64,000 nucleotides of DNA from Aquitalea magnusonii (GTDB lineage Bacteria > Pseudomonadota > Gammaproteobacteria > Burkholderiales > Chromobacteriaceae). The translations under genes were made by a program, and so were the position numbers. The number at the start of each line of letters is the position of its first letter. Positions within the stretch are counted from its first letter, which is position 1. The stretch covers positions 1-64,000 of the forward strand of contig NZ_QJKC01000005.1 in assembly GCF_003202035.1 (NCBI RefSeq), given 5' to 3'. Shown here one piece after another: positions 1-10,049 of the stretch. The notes under the pieces are model-generated. The model ran no database searches, was not told the DNA's origin, and saw only the letters and a list, made by a program, of their open reading frames with translations.

Positions 1-112
1 CCTATCGGTTATTCTGTTTTTTAAAGAGCGGTGCAGGTCGCTGCGTTTCGTTTCCGTCGCTGCGTTGTCTGCTGAGGAGGCGAACTATACCGCCCTGACC
101 CACCCTCGTCAA
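1..112 (-). promoter_or_regulatory. Probable rRNA-operon promoter and boxA leader, leftward
   Basis: On the minus strand there is a near-perfect sigma-70 promoter: -35 TTGACG (plus-strand 107-112), a 17-base spacer and -10 TATAGT (84-89), followed by a GC-rich discriminator. About 55 bases downstream lies CGCTCTTTAAAAA (about 17-29), close to the boxA antitermination element of bacterial rrn leaders, then an ACCGATAGG-type sequence often found before 16S rRNA in Neisseriales. The rRNA gene would start off the left edge, so the identity is inferred from the leader only. A strongly expressed tRNA or other stable RNA operon is the alternative. Confidence 0.65.
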
Positions 113-466
113 CACTTTGTGCGAAGAAAAGTGCAGATTTTGCTGAAACCCCGGCCCGCTACGCGCTAAGTAACTGAGCAACAAGCAACTATGCCGAGGG
201 GGTTTTATTGCATCGCAGCAGCGATCTGCCCCGCCGTCTCAACCAGGTCGACATTGCGCATCTGCTGCGTCGGCTTGATCGCCCGGATCATCCATATAAA
301 ACGGCTGGCTGGGCAGCCTGCGGAGAGACTTAATCGAACCCGGCCATGCCGGGCGGGATGGGCGGACACATATATATAGAGCCAAGGCTGATGCCGCCCG
401 ACGACTGTTCTGCTACTCTTTAGCCTTCTGCAAACTGCCCTACTCCGCCTGACGGCGGCATCTGCC
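113..466. other. Intergenic region between rrn promoter and nadB
   Basis: I see no convincing gene in these 354 bases. Short open frames exist on both strands but lack a ribosome binding site and recognisable composition. There is a small GC-rich hairpin, CCCGGCCATGCCGGG, at about 339-354. A TATATATA tract near 371-378 could form part of a nadB promoter, but no good -35 is visible upstream of it. Confidence 0.5.
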
Positions 467-2047
467 ATGCTCAAGTTTGATGTTCTGATTATCGGTAGTG
501 GTCTGGCCGGCATGACGCTGGCCCTGCATCTGGCTGCTACTCGCAAAGTTGGCCTGATTACCAAGCGCGATCTGCTGGAAGGCAGTTCGACCTATGCCCA
601 GGGCGGTATCGCCGCCGTGCTGGATACCGAGGATTCGGTTGAGGAGCATATCCGCGATACGCTGATTGCCGGTGCCGGGCTGTGCAATGAGGAGGCGACA
701 CGCTTTATCGTGGAGCATTCCAAAGAGGCGATTGACTGGCTGATCGCGCTGGGTGTGCCGTTTACCCGTGACGATACCCACAAGACCGGCTATCACCTGA
801 CGCGCGAGGGTGGCCACAGCCATCGCCGCATCATCCACGCGGCTGATGCGACCGGTGCTGCCGTGACTTCTACACTCGGTCAGAAGATCAAGGCGCATCC
901 GAATATCACGGTACTGGAAGATTTCATTGCCATCGACCTGATCACTTCACGCAAGCTGGGCCTGGAGGGCAAGCGCTGCTACGGCGTGTATGCGCTGGAC
1001 AAGACGCTGGACCAGATCGTCACCATTGCCGCCAAGCACACCATGCTGGCTTCCGGTGGGGCGGGCAAGGTTTACCTCTACACCACCAATCCGGATACCG
1101 CGACCGGTGATGGCATTGCCATGGGCTGGCGTGCCGGTTGCCGGGTGGGCAATATGGAGTTCATCCAGTTCCACCCCACCTGCCTGTATCACCCGCACAC
1201 CAAGTCTTTCCTGATTTCCGAAGCGGTACGTGGCGAGGGGGGCATTCTGAAGCTGCCAGACGGTACCCGCTTCATGCCGGATCACGACCCGCGGGCGGAA
1301 CTGGCACCGCGTGATGTGGTGGCACGTGCCATCGACTTTGAAATGAAGAAGCATGGCCTGGACTGTGTCTATCTGGATATTTCCTACAAGCCGGCCAATT
1401 TCATCAAGGAACACTTCCCCAATATCTACGCTCACTGCCTGGAACTGGGTATCGACATCACGCAGGAGCCGATTCCGGTGGTGCCGGCCGTGCACTTTAC
1501 CTGCGGCGGCCTGGTGACCGACCTGACCGGCCATACTGATGTAGACGCGCTGTATGCGGTGGGTGAAGTGGCCTGTACCGGTCTGCATGGCGCCAACCGT
1601 CTGGCCAGCAACTCGCTGCTGGAGTGTCTGGTGATTGGCAAGGCAGCCGCCGAGGACATTCTGGCCGCACCGGACATCACCCTGCCGCCGATTCCGGACT
1701 GGGACGACAGCCAGGTAACCGATACTGATGAAGAAGTGGTGATTTCACACAATTGGGACGAGCTGCGCCGCGCCATGTGGGACTATGTCGGCATCGTGCG
1801 TACCAATAAGCGGCTGATGCGGGCACTAAGCCGGATTCGCCTGCTGTCCGAGGAAATCAACGACTACTACAGCAACTTCCACGTCACCAACGACCTGATC
1901 GAGCTGCGCAATCTGGTGCAAACCGCCGAGCTGATCGTGCGTTCGGCACTGCTGCGCAAGGAGAGCCGTGGCCTGCATTACAGCCGCGACTACCCTGACA
2001 TGCTGGAAGAAACACAGGAAACCATCCTGCAGCCCAGTCAACACTAG
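467..2047 (+). CDS. nadB: L-aspartate oxidase (NadB)
   Basis: Oxidises L-aspartate to iminoaspartate with FAD, the first step of de novo NAD synthesis in the cytosol; NadA then makes quinolinate. The 526-residue protein has the usual length. The N-terminal dinucleotide-binding motif [10 protein letters not shown] (about 8-17) is followed by the flavin-contacting [11 protein letters not shown] (about 41-51). The catalytic-region motif [11 protein letters not shown] and the C-terminal [15 protein letters not shown] are both present and typical of NadB rather than succinate dehydrogenase SdhA. It is monocistronic here: a histidine kinase gene converges on its 3' end 44 bases away. nadA and nadC are not in the window. 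Start chosen at the ATG opening [10 protein letters not shown]. Confidence 0.96.
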   Translation: MLKFDVLIIGSGLAGMTLALHLAATRKVGLITKRDLLEGSSTYAQGGIAAVLDTEDSVEEHIRDTLIAGAGLCNEEATRFIVEHSKEAIDWLIALGVPFTRDDTHKTGYHLTREGGHSHRRIIHAADATGAAVTSTLGQKIKAHPNITVLEDFIAIDLITSRKLGLEGKRCYGVYALDKTLDQIVTIAAKHTMLASGGAGKVYLYTTNPDTATGDGIAMGWRAGCRVGNMEFIQFHPTCLYHPHTKSFLISEAVRGEGGILKLPDGTRFMPDHDPRAELAPRDVVARAIDFEMKKHGLDCVYLDISYKPANFIKEHFPNIYAHCLELGIDITQEPIPVVPAVHFTCGGLVTDLTGHTDVDALYAVGEVACTGLHGANRLASNSLLECLVIGKAAAEDILAAPDITLPPIPDWDDSQVTDTDEEVVISHNWDELRRAMWDYVGIVRTNKRLMRALSRIRLLSEEINDYYSNFHVTNDLIELRNLVQTAELIVRSALLRKESRGLHYSRDYPDMLEETQETILQPSQH

Positions 2048-2091
2048 GTACTGGCTGGCGATGTGACAACGGCACCCACGGGTGCCGTTTT

Positions 2092-4395
2092 TCATGTGCC
2101 GTCGCTGCTGCGCCGTAGCGGCAGAGTGAACCAGAATACGCAGCCGCCCGCCACCGTGGAATTGACGCTGAATTCGCCACGATGAAACTCGACGATGGAA
2201 CGGCAGATATTCAAACCAATTCCCATGCCATCAGGCTTGGTGGAATAAAACGGGGTAAACAGCTCTTTCTTGATATTGTCGCTCAGGCCAGGCCCGTTAT
2301 CTGCCACCTCCACCCGCCAGAACGCTGGTCCCACCGTGGTGCGCACCACGATATGCGGCCGCCGGGTTTGCGCCTCGACCATGGCTTCGATGGCGTTCTT
2401 CATCAGATTAAGCAAGACCTGCTCGATCAGTACCGGGTCCATGTCCAGCCGGCAGTCTGTGCCGTCCTGCTCGATCACCAGCTGCACGCCGGCCTTGAAG
2501 GCCATCATCTCGGCCAATCCTGCTGCCCGCGCCACCACGCGCGCGGGATCGACATTCTCCAGCTGCGGCTCGTGTTTTTTGACAAAGGCGCGGATGCTTT
2601 TGATGATCTGCCCGGCGCGTTGCGCCTGCTGGCTGATGGCCGCCACGGCCTCGCGCACGCCGGATGGCAATTCCAGCCGCTCCGGCAGGCGGCGCGCCAG
2701 CCCGGCCGAGTAAGTACTGATGGCGGTGAGCGGCTGATTCAGCTCATGCGCCAGGCTGGAGGCCATCTCGCCCATGGCAATCAGGCGCGAGGTAGTCTGG
2801 AAGCGCTCCTGCTGCGCCTGCGCCCGCCCTTCCCGTTCGCGCTCTTCGGTGACATCGGTCAGAATCACCAGCCAGGCGGGCTCGCCACTGACCCACTCCA
2901 GCCGGCGCCGGTGCATCTGGAACCACTGCGCGCCATCTTGCAGGGTGAACTCGCTGGCCAGATCATCCTGCTCCGGCTCATCGCGCAAACCGGGCAACAG
3001 CAGGCAGCACGGCGCATCCGGCTCGTCGGCCAGCCACAAATAGGAAAAGGTGGGATTGCCGTATAACAGCTGCCCGCTGAGCTGGCTGACCACACAGACA
3101 CCCGCCTGCATGCCGTTAAGCACGGTGAGGAAGCGCTGGTGCGAGGCATTCAGCGCCAGCCGCTGGCGTTTGCGCTCGGTAATGTCGAACAAGGCGGCAA
3201 TCCAGCCACGATGGCTGCCATCGCGCTCGATCAGCGGCGTGGCATACAGCCGCACCTCGACAAATTCGCCATTCTGGCACTGAAAGCGCAGCTCGAAACC
3301 CTGCTCTGGCTGCATGCCGTGCCTGACCGCATCCATGGCCGCACGCATTTGCTGATGATCGGCACTGGGCCAGAAGACATGGGGCGGGCGCTGGCCCACC
3401 AGTTGCTCCGGCGCATAACCCAGCATTTCGCAAAATGCGCGGTTGACCCGCAGTATTTCCCCTTCCAGGCTGATGGCGACCAGGCCACTTTTCATGCAGT
3501 CCTCGATGGCCTGGCGCAGCGACACTTCGGTGGCCAGCGCATGTTCGGCACGCGAGCGTTCACGCATGTGGCGACGAATGCGCCAGATGGAGTACAGCAG
3601 GGCTGCGGCCAGCAGCATGATCAGCCCGGTCAGCACCGGCAGGGTCAGCCCCAGCCCGGAACGATAGCTGACGGCACGCAGATACACGCCAAAGCCTGGC
3701 GGGTCGAAGCTGGTCTGGTGGGAAATGGTGCCGGGGTGTTCGGAAGGGTCGAACTTGCTGGCCAGGGTGCGGCCGCCGACATCGACAAAGCTGATGTAGT
3801 TTTTCGAGGCGATCCACCACGGCACCTGGCGGTGCAGCAATTGATCGAACTGATACACCAGGCGGATGCTGCCCAGATATTTCTCGTTGGCAATGATGGG
3901 CACCGCCAGGTCGAAGCGGTACTTGCCATCAGCACGGCGGTAGGGTTGGCCATAGGACGCGCGGCGCAAGCGCGAGGCCCGCCACACCGCGTCGAACTCG
4001 TCGCCATGCAATACCTTGCCGGGAGCGACCTGTCCGTGCTGGTCGCGTATCAGCATGCCGTTCTGGTCGAACTGCTGCACCTGCAGTACTTCCGGGCTTT
4101 CCCGCATGAAAAATGCGGCCGAGGGCACAAAACGCTCGGGCTGCAGCTTGCCAGCGGCGATATCCGCCGCCATGCCCTCGGCCCACTCCTGCTGCGCCTC
4201 CATGTGCAGGCGCATCGACTGTTCCAGCCACAGCACTTCCTGGATGAGGTTGTCGTGCTGTTCATCCACCCAGTCGCGATACACCAGATAAAACAGCCCC
4301 CCCAGCGCCATGACCAGGGCAATGAGAGTCAGCGAGGTGCCCAGCCATAACAGGCGGGGGGAACGGCGGCGGGCAAGCAGATCAATCACGTGCAT
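2092..4395 (-). CDS. PAS-domain sensor histidine kinase, DctB-like
   Basis: A 767-residue membrane kinase. A first transmembrane helix lies near residues 17-40, then an extracytoplasmic sensor region to about 250, a second helix to about 275, two PAS domains (roughly 295-410 and 425-520), a HisKA domain with the phospho-acceptor in LAHELNQPLTAI (His about 550), and a HATPase domain with N box NLMKNAIEAM, G1 DNGPG (about 700) and G2 GMGIGL (about 723). The extracytoplasmic region between two helices matches the DctB layout. It is divergent from dctPQM, which carries a sigma-54 promoter match, so C4-dicarboxylate sensing is the likely job. Unusually, no response regulator is next to it. The role is inferred from layout and neighbours. 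Confidence 0.8.
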   Translation of the reverse strand: MHVIDLLARRRSPRLLWLGTSLTLIALVMALGGLFYLVYRDWVDEQHDNLIQEVLWLEQSMRLHMEAQQEWAEGMAADIAAGKLQPERFVPSAAFFMRESPEVLQVQQFDQNGMLIRDQHGQVAPGKVLHGDEFDAVWRASRLRRASYGQPYRRADGKYRFDLAVPIIANEKYLGSIRLVYQFDQLLHRQVPWWIASKNYISFVDVGGRTLASKFDPSEHPGTISHQTSFDPPGFGVYLRAVSYRSGLGLTLPVLTGLIMLLAAALLYSIWRIRRHMRERSRAEHALATEVSLRQAIEDCMKSGLVAISLEGEILRVNRAFCEMLGYAPEQLVGQRPPHVFWPSADHQQMRAAMDAVRHGMQPEQGFELRFQCQNGEFVEVRLYATPLIERDGSHRGWIAALFDITERKRQRLALNASHQRFLTVLNGMQAGVCVVSQLSGQLLYGNPTFSYLWLADEPDAPCCLLLPGLRDEPEQDDLASEFTLQDGAQWFQMHRRRLEWVSGEPAWLVILTDVTEEREREGRAQAQQERFQTTSRLIAMGEMASSLAHELNQPLTAISTYSAGLARRLPERLELPSGVREAVAAISQQAQRAGQIIKSIRAFVKKHEPQLENVDPARVVARAAGLAEMMAFKAGVQLVIEQDGTDCRLDMDPVLIEQVLLNLMKNAIEAMVEAQTRRPHIVVRTTVGPAFWRVEVADNGPGLSDNIKKELFTPFYSTKPDGMGIGLNICRSIVEFHRGEFSVNSTVAGGCVFWFTLPLRRSSDGT

Positions 4396-4433
4396 AAGCG
4401 GGTAAGGGAAAACCCCAATGATGAAGTCCCCAA

Positions 4434-4448
4434 TGGCATGTTGTTGGC
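4434..4448 (+). promoter_or_regulatory. Candidate sigma-54 (-24/-12) promoter of dctPQM
   Basis: TGGCATG-TTGT-TGGC matches the RpoN consensus TGGCACG-N4-TTGC at all but two positions and has the invariant GG-N10-GC spacing. It sits about 100 bases before the dctP start, in the gap between the divergent kinase and dctP. RpoN-dependent control of dicarboxylate transporters by DctB/DctD pairs is established in other proteobacteria. Its use here is inference, since no activator gene or activator site was identified. Confidence 0.6.
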
Positions 4449-4548
4449 GCGCCTTCTACTTTACACGGTATTAACAGCCCGCAGACAAGGGCTGTAATAC
4501 AAAGCAAAAACATTCAACGCAAACGGAAACAGAAACGGAGAGACTCAT

Positions 4549-5553
4549 ATGAAACTGAAAATTGCTGCCCTGCTGATTGGCGCTTCCTTCGGTGTGGCCG
4601 GCATGGCCCAGGCTGCTGGCGAAATCGTCATCAAGTTCAGCCACGTGGTATCGCCGGACACCCCCAAGGGCAAGGCCGCCGAATACTTCAAGAAGCTGGC
4701 GGAAGAGCGTACCCACGGCAAGGTCAAGGTTCAGGTCTACCCCAACAGCCAGCTGTACAAGGACAAGGAAGAGCTGGAAGCCCTGCAGCTGGGCGCGGTA
4801 CAGATGCTGGCCCCGTCGCTGGCCAAGTTTGGCCCGCTGGGCGTGAAGGAATTCGAAGTTTTCGACCTGCCTTATGTGTTCGACAACTATGACGAAGTGA
4901 ACAAGGTGATGCACGGTGCCATCGGCAAGCAATTGCTGGGCAAGCTGGAAAGCAAGGGCATCAAGGGCCTGGCTTACTGGGATAACGGCTTCAAGAACTT
5001 CTCGGCCAACAAGCCGATCAAGTCGCCGGCCGACCTCAAGGGCCTGAAGATCCGTATCCAGTCGTCCAAGGTACTGGAAGAGGAAATGCGCTCGGTAGGC
5101 GCGCTGCCGCAGGTGATGGCCTTCTCCGAAGTGTACCAGGCGCTGCAGAGCGGCGTGGTGGACGGCACCGAACTGGAAGCCTCCAACCTGTACACCAGCA
5201 AGGCCTACGAAGTGCAAAAGCACCTGACGCTGACCCAGCACGGCTTCCTGGGCTATGCCGTGATCGTCAACAAGAAATTCTGGGACGGCCTGCCGGCTGA
5301 CGTGCGTACCCAGCTGGATGGCGCCATCGTCGATGCGTCCAAGTACGCCAACGACATCGCCAAGAAGGAAAACGACCGCTCGCTGGCCGCCATCAAGGCT
5401 TCCGGCAAGACCCAGGTCTACACCCCGACGGCCGCTGAACGTGCGGCCTTCAAGAAAGCCATGCTGCCGGTTCACGCCAAGATGGCCGAACGCATCGGTC
5501 CGGACCTGCTGAAGGCGATCTACAAAGAAACCGACTTCCACGCCAACAACTGA
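4549..5553 (+). CDS. dctP: TRAP transporter substrate-binding protein DctP
   Basis: Periplasmic binding protein that delivers C4-dicarboxylates (succinate, fumarate, malate) to the DctQM permease. The 334-residue protein begins with a clear Sec signal peptide (MKLKIAALLIGASFGVAG, cleavage after about AQA, residue 22). The mature part opens with EIVIKFSHVV and contains the DctP-type segments SPADLKGLKIRI and QALQSGVVDGTE, including the arginine that binds the substrate carboxylate in this family. GGAGAG lies just ahead of the ATG. It is the first gene of dctPQM and is separated from dctQ by a hairpin. Close homologues carry other organic acids, so the exact ligand is inferred. Confidence 0.93.
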   Translation: MKLKIAALLIGASFGVAGMAQAAGEIVIKFSHVVSPDTPKGKAAEYFKKLAEERTHGKVKVQVYPNSQLYKDKEELEALQLGAVQMLAPSLAKFGPLGVKEFEVFDLPYVFDNYDEVNKVMHGAIGKQLLGKLESKGIKGLAYWDNGFKNFSANKPIKSPADLKGLKIRIQSSKVLEEEMRSVGALPQVMAFSEVYQALQSGVVDGTELEASNLYTSKAYEVQKHLTLTQHGFLGYAVIVNKKFWDGLPADVRTQLDGAIVDASKYANDIAKKENDRSLAAIKASGKTQVYTPTAAERAAFKKAMLPVHAKMAERIGPDLLKAIYKETDFHANN

Positions 5554-5566
5554 TCGGCCCATGCAT

Positions 5567-5601
5567 GGAGCGTGCGTGCTGCGGCACCCACGCTCCTTTT
5601 T
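5567..5601 (+). terminator. Hairpin with T tract between dctP and dctQ
   Basis: GGAGCGTG and CACGCTCC arms extended by GTGC/GCAC around a TGCG loop, followed by TTTTT. It lies wholly between dctP and dctQ. In binding-protein operons such elements usually stop most transcripts, or protect the 3' end, after the first gene so that the soluble binding protein is made in excess over the permease. Confidence 0.75.
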
Positions 5602-5618
5602 GCTGAAAGAGAACAATC

Positions 5619-6212
5619 ATGCTGAAATTCCTCGATCACCTTGAGGAGTGGATGATTGCCCTGCTGATGGGAAGTGCCACCCTCATCACCTTTGCCGCAG
5701 TATTGCACCGCTACGGCTCGGGCATCGACGCTCTGCAACCCTATCTCGCCCACATCAACATGGCCTGGGCCCAGGAACTGACCATCTACCTGTTTGTGTG
5801 GATGGCCAAGTTCGGTGCGGCCTATGGCGTGCGTACCGGCATCCACGTGGGCGTGGATGTGCTGATCAACCGCCTGTCGGACAAGAACCGCGCCAAGTTC
5901 ATCATCTTCGGCCTGCTGGCCGGTGCCCTGTTCACCGGGGTCATTGCGGCACTGGGCAGTGATTTTGTCTGGGAAATCGCCCATACCGACCAGACTTCGC
6001 CCGATCTGGAAGCACCGATGTGGCTGGTTTACCTGGCCATTCCCTGCGGTTCCACCCTGATGTGCTTCCGCTTCCTGCAAGTGGCCTGGAACTTCATCAA
6101 GACCGGCAGCCTGCCCAAACATGATCACGGCCATGTCGATGGCCTGGAAGAAGGTGCCGAGGATCTGGACAATCTGCACCCGCATGACCTGAACCACGGA
6201 GGCAAGCACTAA
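5619..6212 (+). CDS. dctQ: TRAP transporter small permease DctQ
   Basis: Small integral-membrane subunit of the tripartite dicarboxylate transporter; it pairs with DctM in the inner membrane. The 197 residues hold about four hydrophobic helices (around 14-34, 50-68, 92-114 and 130-150) and the conserved WAQELTIYLFVWMAKFG segment. The C-terminal tail after about residue 165 is soluble and rich in histidine and acidic residues, ending HDLNHGGKH, which is longer and more histidine-rich than many DctQ tails. The stop overlaps the dctM start (TAATG), so the two are translationally coupled. Confidence 0.9.
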   Translation: MLKFLDHLEEWMIALLMGSATLITFAAVLHRYGSGIDALQPYLAHINMAWAQELTIYLFVWMAKFGAAYGVRTGIHVGVDVLINRLSDKNRAKFIIFGLLAGALFTGVIAALGSDFVWEIAHTDQTSPDLEAPMWLVYLAIPCGSTLMCFRFLQVAWNFIKTGSLPKHDHGHVDGLEEGAEDLDNLHPHDLNHGGKH

Positions 6213-7540
6213 TGACCACGCTCATCATTTTCGGTCTGCTGCTGACGCTGATGCTGACCGGCATGCCGATTTCCATCTCGCTGGGTCTGACGGTACTGAC
6301 CTTTCTGTTCACCATGACCGAAGTACCGATCCAGTCGGTAGCGCTCAAGCTGTTTACCGGCATCGAGAAGTTCGAAATCATGGCGATTCCCTTCTTCATC
6401 CTGGCGGGCAACTTCCTGATGCACGGCGGCGTGGCCAAACGGATGATCCGCTTTGCCACCACCCTGGTGGGCCACTGGTATGGCGGCCTCGGTCTGGCTG
6501 GCGTGGTGTCCTGCGCCCTGTTTGCCGCCATTACCGGTTCCTCGGTTGCCACCGTGGTGGCCGTGGGTTCCATCATCCTGCCGGCCATGGTCAAGCAGGG
6601 CTATCCGCAGCGCTTTGGTGCCGGTGTCATCACCACCTCCGGCGCACTGGGCATTCTGTTTCCGCCCTCCATCAACCTGGTGATGTACTCCATCGCCACC
6701 GCCGGCATGGATGTCACCGGCCCGGATGGCTCGCCGGTAAGCACCGCCTCGGTCGGCCAGCTGTTCATGGCCGGGGTATTGCCCGGCCTGTGTCTGTCGG
6801 TATTGCTGGGCCTGACCACCTGGTATCGCGCCAAGAAGTTCGACTACCCGCGCCTGCCGCGCGCCAGCTGGGGCGAGCGCCTGCAAGCCTTCCGTGAATG
6901 CGTGTGGGGCCTGTTGCTGATCGTGCTGGTGATCGGTGGCATTTACAGCGGCATCTTCACGCCGACCGAAGCCGCTGCCATGGCCGCGGTCTACGCCTTC
7001 ATCATTGCCGTGTTCGTCTACAAGGACATGGGGCTGAAGGATGTACCGCGCGTGCTGGTCAATGCCGCGTCGATGAGCTCGATGCTGCTGTACATCATCA
7101 CCAACGCCGTGCTGTTCTCCTTCCTGATGGCATCGGAACAGATCCCGCAAGCCATGGCCGCCTGGATGACGGCACAAGGTCTGGGCATTGTCGCCTTCCT
7201 GCTGGTGACCAACATCCTGCTGCTGGCAGCCGGCAACTTCATGGATCCATCGGCCATCGTGCTGATCATGGCGCCCATCCTGTACCCGGTGGCGGTCAAG
7301 CTGGGGGTCAACCCCATCCACTTCGGCATCCTGATCGCCGTCAACATGGAAGTCGGCATGTGCCACCCGCCGGTGGGGCTGAACCTGTACGTGGCCTCGG
7401 GCATCACCAAGATGGGCATTACCGAGCTGACCGTGGCGGTATGGCCATGGCTGCTCACCATGCTCGGCTTCCTGATCGCAGTAACATATATTCCTGGCAT
7501 CTCGCTGTGGCTGCCGCGAATGTTAGGTATGATGCAATAA
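6212..7540 (+). CDS. dctM: TRAP transporter large permease DctM
   Basis: The 442-residue large membrane subunit, which carries the sodium-coupled transport path for C4-dicarboxylates. It is almost entirely hydrophobic, with about 11-12 predicted helices, and shows DctM family signatures: PFFILAGNFLMHGGVAKRM, AITGSSVATVVAVGSI, GILFPPSINLVMYSI, GIFTPTEAAAMAAVYAF and GMCHPPVGLNLYV. It ends the operon; a hairpin follows at 7557-7592. The length and spacing to dctQ are normal for the family. Confidence 0.94.
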   Translation: MTTLIIFGLLLTLMLTGMPISISLGLTVLTFLFTMTEVPIQSVALKLFTGIEKFEIMAIPFFILAGNFLMHGGVAKRMIRFATTLVGHWYGGLGLAGVVSCALFAAITGSSVATVVAVGSIILPAMVKQGYPQRFGAGVITTSGALGILFPPSINLVMYSIATAGMDVTGPDGSPVSTASVGQLFMAGVLPGLCLSVLLGLTTWYRAKKFDYPRLPRASWGERLQAFRECVWGLLLIVLVIGGIYSGIFTPTEAAAMAAVYAFIIAVFVYKDMGLKDVPRVLVNAASMSSMLLYIITNAVLFSFLMASEQIPQAMAAWMTAQGLGIVAFLLVTNILLLAAGNFMDPSAIVLIMAPILYPVAVKLGVNPIHFGILIAVNMEVGMCHPPVGLNLYVASGITKMGITELTVAVWPWLLTMLGFLIAVTYIPGISLWLPRMLGMMQ

Positions 7541-7556
7541 CAGCAGGACAGGGCCA

Positions 7557-7592
7557 GCTACGCGGCAGGGATGAACACCCTCGCCGCGTAGC
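7557..7592 (+). terminator. Hairpin after dctM
   Basis: GCTACGCGGC and GCCGCGTAGC arms extended by GGG/CCC around ATGAACA, followed only by TTGTCT. It is a strong stem with a weak T tract, placed right after the dctPQM operon. Confidence 0.6.
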
Positions 7593-7687
7593 TTGTCTGA
7601 CAGGACCATAGCCCCGGTAGAGGGTTAGCCCTTATAATATTGAGCTAAATTCAAAACGACCATAAGAAACCACCCAGGAGTTCACGA

Positions 7688-9973
7688 ATGGACGAGCAAC
7701 TGCGCCAAGCCGCACTCGATTTCCACCAGTTCCCTCAGCCCGGCAAGATTCAAGTATCCCCGACCAAGCCGCTGGCTACCCAGCGAGATCTGGCCCTTGC
7801 CTACTCCCCCGGTGTGGCCGCCCCGTGTGACGCCATCGTGGAAGACCCGCTCAATGCCTACAAATACACTGCCCGCGGCAATCTGGTAGCCGTGATCACC
7901 AACGGCACCGCCGTGCTGGGCCTGGGCAATATCGGCCCGCTGGCCGGCAAGCCGGTGATGGAAGGCAAGGGCGTGCTGTTCAAGAAGTTTGCCGGCATCG
8001 ACGTTTTCGACATCGAACTGAACGAAAACGACCCGGACAAGCTGGTCGACATGATCTGCGCCATGGAGCCGACCTTCGGCGGCATCAATCTGGAAGACAT
8101 CAAGGCCCCCGAGTGCTTCTACATCGAGAAGAAGTGCCGCGAACGCATGGGCATTCCGGTCTTCCATGACGACCAGCACGGCACCGCCATCGTGGCCGCT
8201 GCCGCAGTACTGAACTCGCTGCGCCTGGTCGACAAGGACATTGCCAATGTCCGCGTGACCGCATCCGGTGCCGGTGCGGCCGCCATCGCCTGCCTCGACC
8301 TGCTGGTGGCGCTGGGCGTGAAGCGCGAAAACATCACTGTCTGCGACTCCAAAGGCGTGATCTACCAGGGCCGTGACGAAAAGCTGGACGAATCCAAGCA
8401 GCGTTACGCCATTGCCGACAACGGCAAGCGCAAGCTGGCCGACGCCATGGTTGGCGCCGACATCTTCATGGGTCTGTCCGGCCCGCGCCTGGTGACCCAG
8501 GATATGGTCAAATCCATGGCCCCGCATCCGGTGATTCTGGCCATGGCCAACCCGGAACCGGAAATCCTGCCGCCGCTGGTCAAGGAAGTCCGCCCGGATG
8601 CCATCATCGGTACCGGCCGTTCCGACTTCCCCAACCAGGTCAACAACGTGCTGTGCTTCCCCTTCATCTTCCGTGGTGCGCTGGACGTGGGCGCCACCAC
8701 CATCAATGAAGAAATGAAGCTGGCCACCGTGCGCGCCATTGCCGACCTGGCCATGGCCGAGCAGTCCGACGTGGTGGCTTCCGCCTATGGCGACCAGGAA
8801 CTGTCCTTCGGCCCGGAATACGTGATTCCCAAGCCCTTCGACCCGCGCCTGATCGTCAAGATCGCCCCGGCCGTGGCCAAGGCAGCCATGGACTCCGGCG
8901 TGGCCACCCGCCCGATCCAGGATTTCGACGCCTATGTCGATCAGCTCACCCAGTTCGTGTACAAGACCAACCTGTTCATGAAGCCGGTGTTCTCGCAAGC
9001 CAAGAAGGAAAGCAAGCGTGTCGTGCTGACCGAAGGCGAAGACGAGCGCGTGCTGCATGCCACCCAGGAAATCGTGCTGGCCGGCCTGGCCAAGCCCATC
9101 CTGATCGGCCGTCCGAGCGTGATTGAAAAGCGTATCGAAAAGCTGGGCCTGAAGATGGAGATCGGCAAGGACTTCGAGCTGGTCAACAACGAATCCGACC
9201 CGCGCTTTGCCGAATACTGGAAGGACTACTACAACCTGATGAAGCGCAAGGGCGTTTCGCAGGAACAGGCCCGTCGCCGCGTGATTGGCAATACCACGCT
9301 GATCGGCGCGCTGATGGTCCGTCGCGGTGATGCCGATGCCATGATCTGTGGCACCTACGGCACCTACCGCCAACACTTCGAAATCGTGGAAACCGTGCTC
9401 GGCTACAACAATGCCGACAAGGTGGCCGGTGCGATGAATGCGCTGATCCTGCCGACCGGCAACATCTTCATCACCGACACCTATGTCAACGCCAAGCCGG
9501 ATGCCGTGCAGCTGGCAGGCATCACCAAGATGGCTGCCGAAGCCATGAAGCGCTTTGGTATCGCACCGAAGGCCGCCCTGCTGTCCAACTCCAGTTTTGG
9601 CACCATCAACGGCGAATCCGCCGACAAGATGCGTACCGCACTGGAGCTGATCCGCGAAGCCCAGCCTGATCTGGAAATCGATGGTGAAATGCAGGGCGAT
9701 GCCGCCCTGGTGGAAGCCATCCGCACCCAGGCCATGCCGGACACCACGCTGAAGGGCTCGGCCAACCTGCTGATCATGCCGAATGTGGAAGCCGCCAACA
9801 TCAGCTACAACCTGCTGCGTGTATCGGCCTCCGACGGCGTGACCATCGGCCCCATCCTGATGGGCATGACCAAGCCGGTGCACATCCTGACCCCGATTTC
9901 CTCGGTGCGTCGCATCGTCAACATGGTGGCCCTGGCCGCCGTGGATGCACAGGTAGCAGCCAGCAACAGCTAA
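7688..9973 (+). CDS. maeB: NADP-dependent malic enzyme (MaeB, malic enzyme-PTA type)
   Basis: Decarboxylates malate to pyruvate with NADP, giving NADPH and pyruvate in the cytosol. The 761 residues have the two-part MaeB layout: an N-terminal malic enzyme region (about 1-430) with [19 protein letters not shown] and the NAD(P)-binding [11 protein letters not shown], then a C-terminal phosphotransacetylase-like region (about 430-761) with [12 protein letters not shown] and [13 protein letters not shown]. In characterised MaeB proteins the second region regulates the enzyme by acetyl-CoA rather than catalysing. Its position after a dicarboxylate importer suggests use of imported malate. AGGAG precedes the ATG, and a TATAAT at 7633-7638 may be its -10, though its -35 is poor. 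Confidence 0.95.
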   Translation: MDEQLRQAALDFHQFPQPGKIQVSPTKPLATQRDLALAYSPGVAAPCDAIVEDPLNAYKYTARGNLVAVITNGTAVLGLGNIGPLAGKPVMEGKGVLFKKFAGIDVFDIELNENDPDKLVDMICAMEPTFGGINLEDIKAPECFYIEKKCRERMGIPVFHDDQHGTAIVAAAAVLNSLRLVDKDIANVRVTASGAGAAAIACLDLLVALGVKRENITVCDSKGVIYQGRDEKLDESKQRYAIADNGKRKLADAMVGADIFMGLSGPRLVTQDMVKSMAPHPVILAMANPEPEILPPLVKEVRPDAIIGTGRSDFPNQVNNVLCFPFIFRGALDVGATTINEEMKLATVRAIADLAMAEQSDVVASAYGDQELSFGPEYVIPKPFDPRLIVKIAPAVAKAAMDSGVATRPIQDFDAYVDQLTQFVYKTNLFMKPVFSQAKKESKRVVLTEGEDERVLHATQEIVLAGLAKPILIGRPSVIEKRIEKLGLKMEIGKDFELVNNESDPRFAEYWKDYYNLMKRKGVSQEQARRRVIGNTTLIGALMVRRGDADAMICGTYGTYRQHFEIVETVLGYNNADKVAGAMNALILPTGNIFITDTYVNAKPDAVQLAGITKMAAEAMKRFGIAPKAALLSNSSFGTINGESADKMRTALELIREAQPDLEIDGEMQGDAALVEAIRTQAMPDTTLKGSANLLIMPNVEAANISYNLLRVSASDGVTIGPILMGMTKPVHILTPISSVRRIVNMVALAAVDAQVAASNS

Positions 9974-9999
9974 CTGCTCATCTTTGGTCTTATACTGAA

Positions 10000-10028
10000 C
10001 GGGCAAGCAGGCGCTTGCCCGTTTTTTT
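10000..10028 (+). terminator. Rho-independent terminator after maeB
   Basis: CGGGCAAGC and GCTTGCCCG arms around AGGC, followed by seven Ts. It lies between maeB and the PhaM-like gene. Confidence 0.9.
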
Positions 10029-10049
10029 ATATGACAAGGAGAGCCAGCC

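Noticed and set aside
3139-4350. 403-codon open frame antisense to the histidine kinase
   Set aside because: The kinase strand has all expected boxes; this frame has none and is His/Gln-rich.
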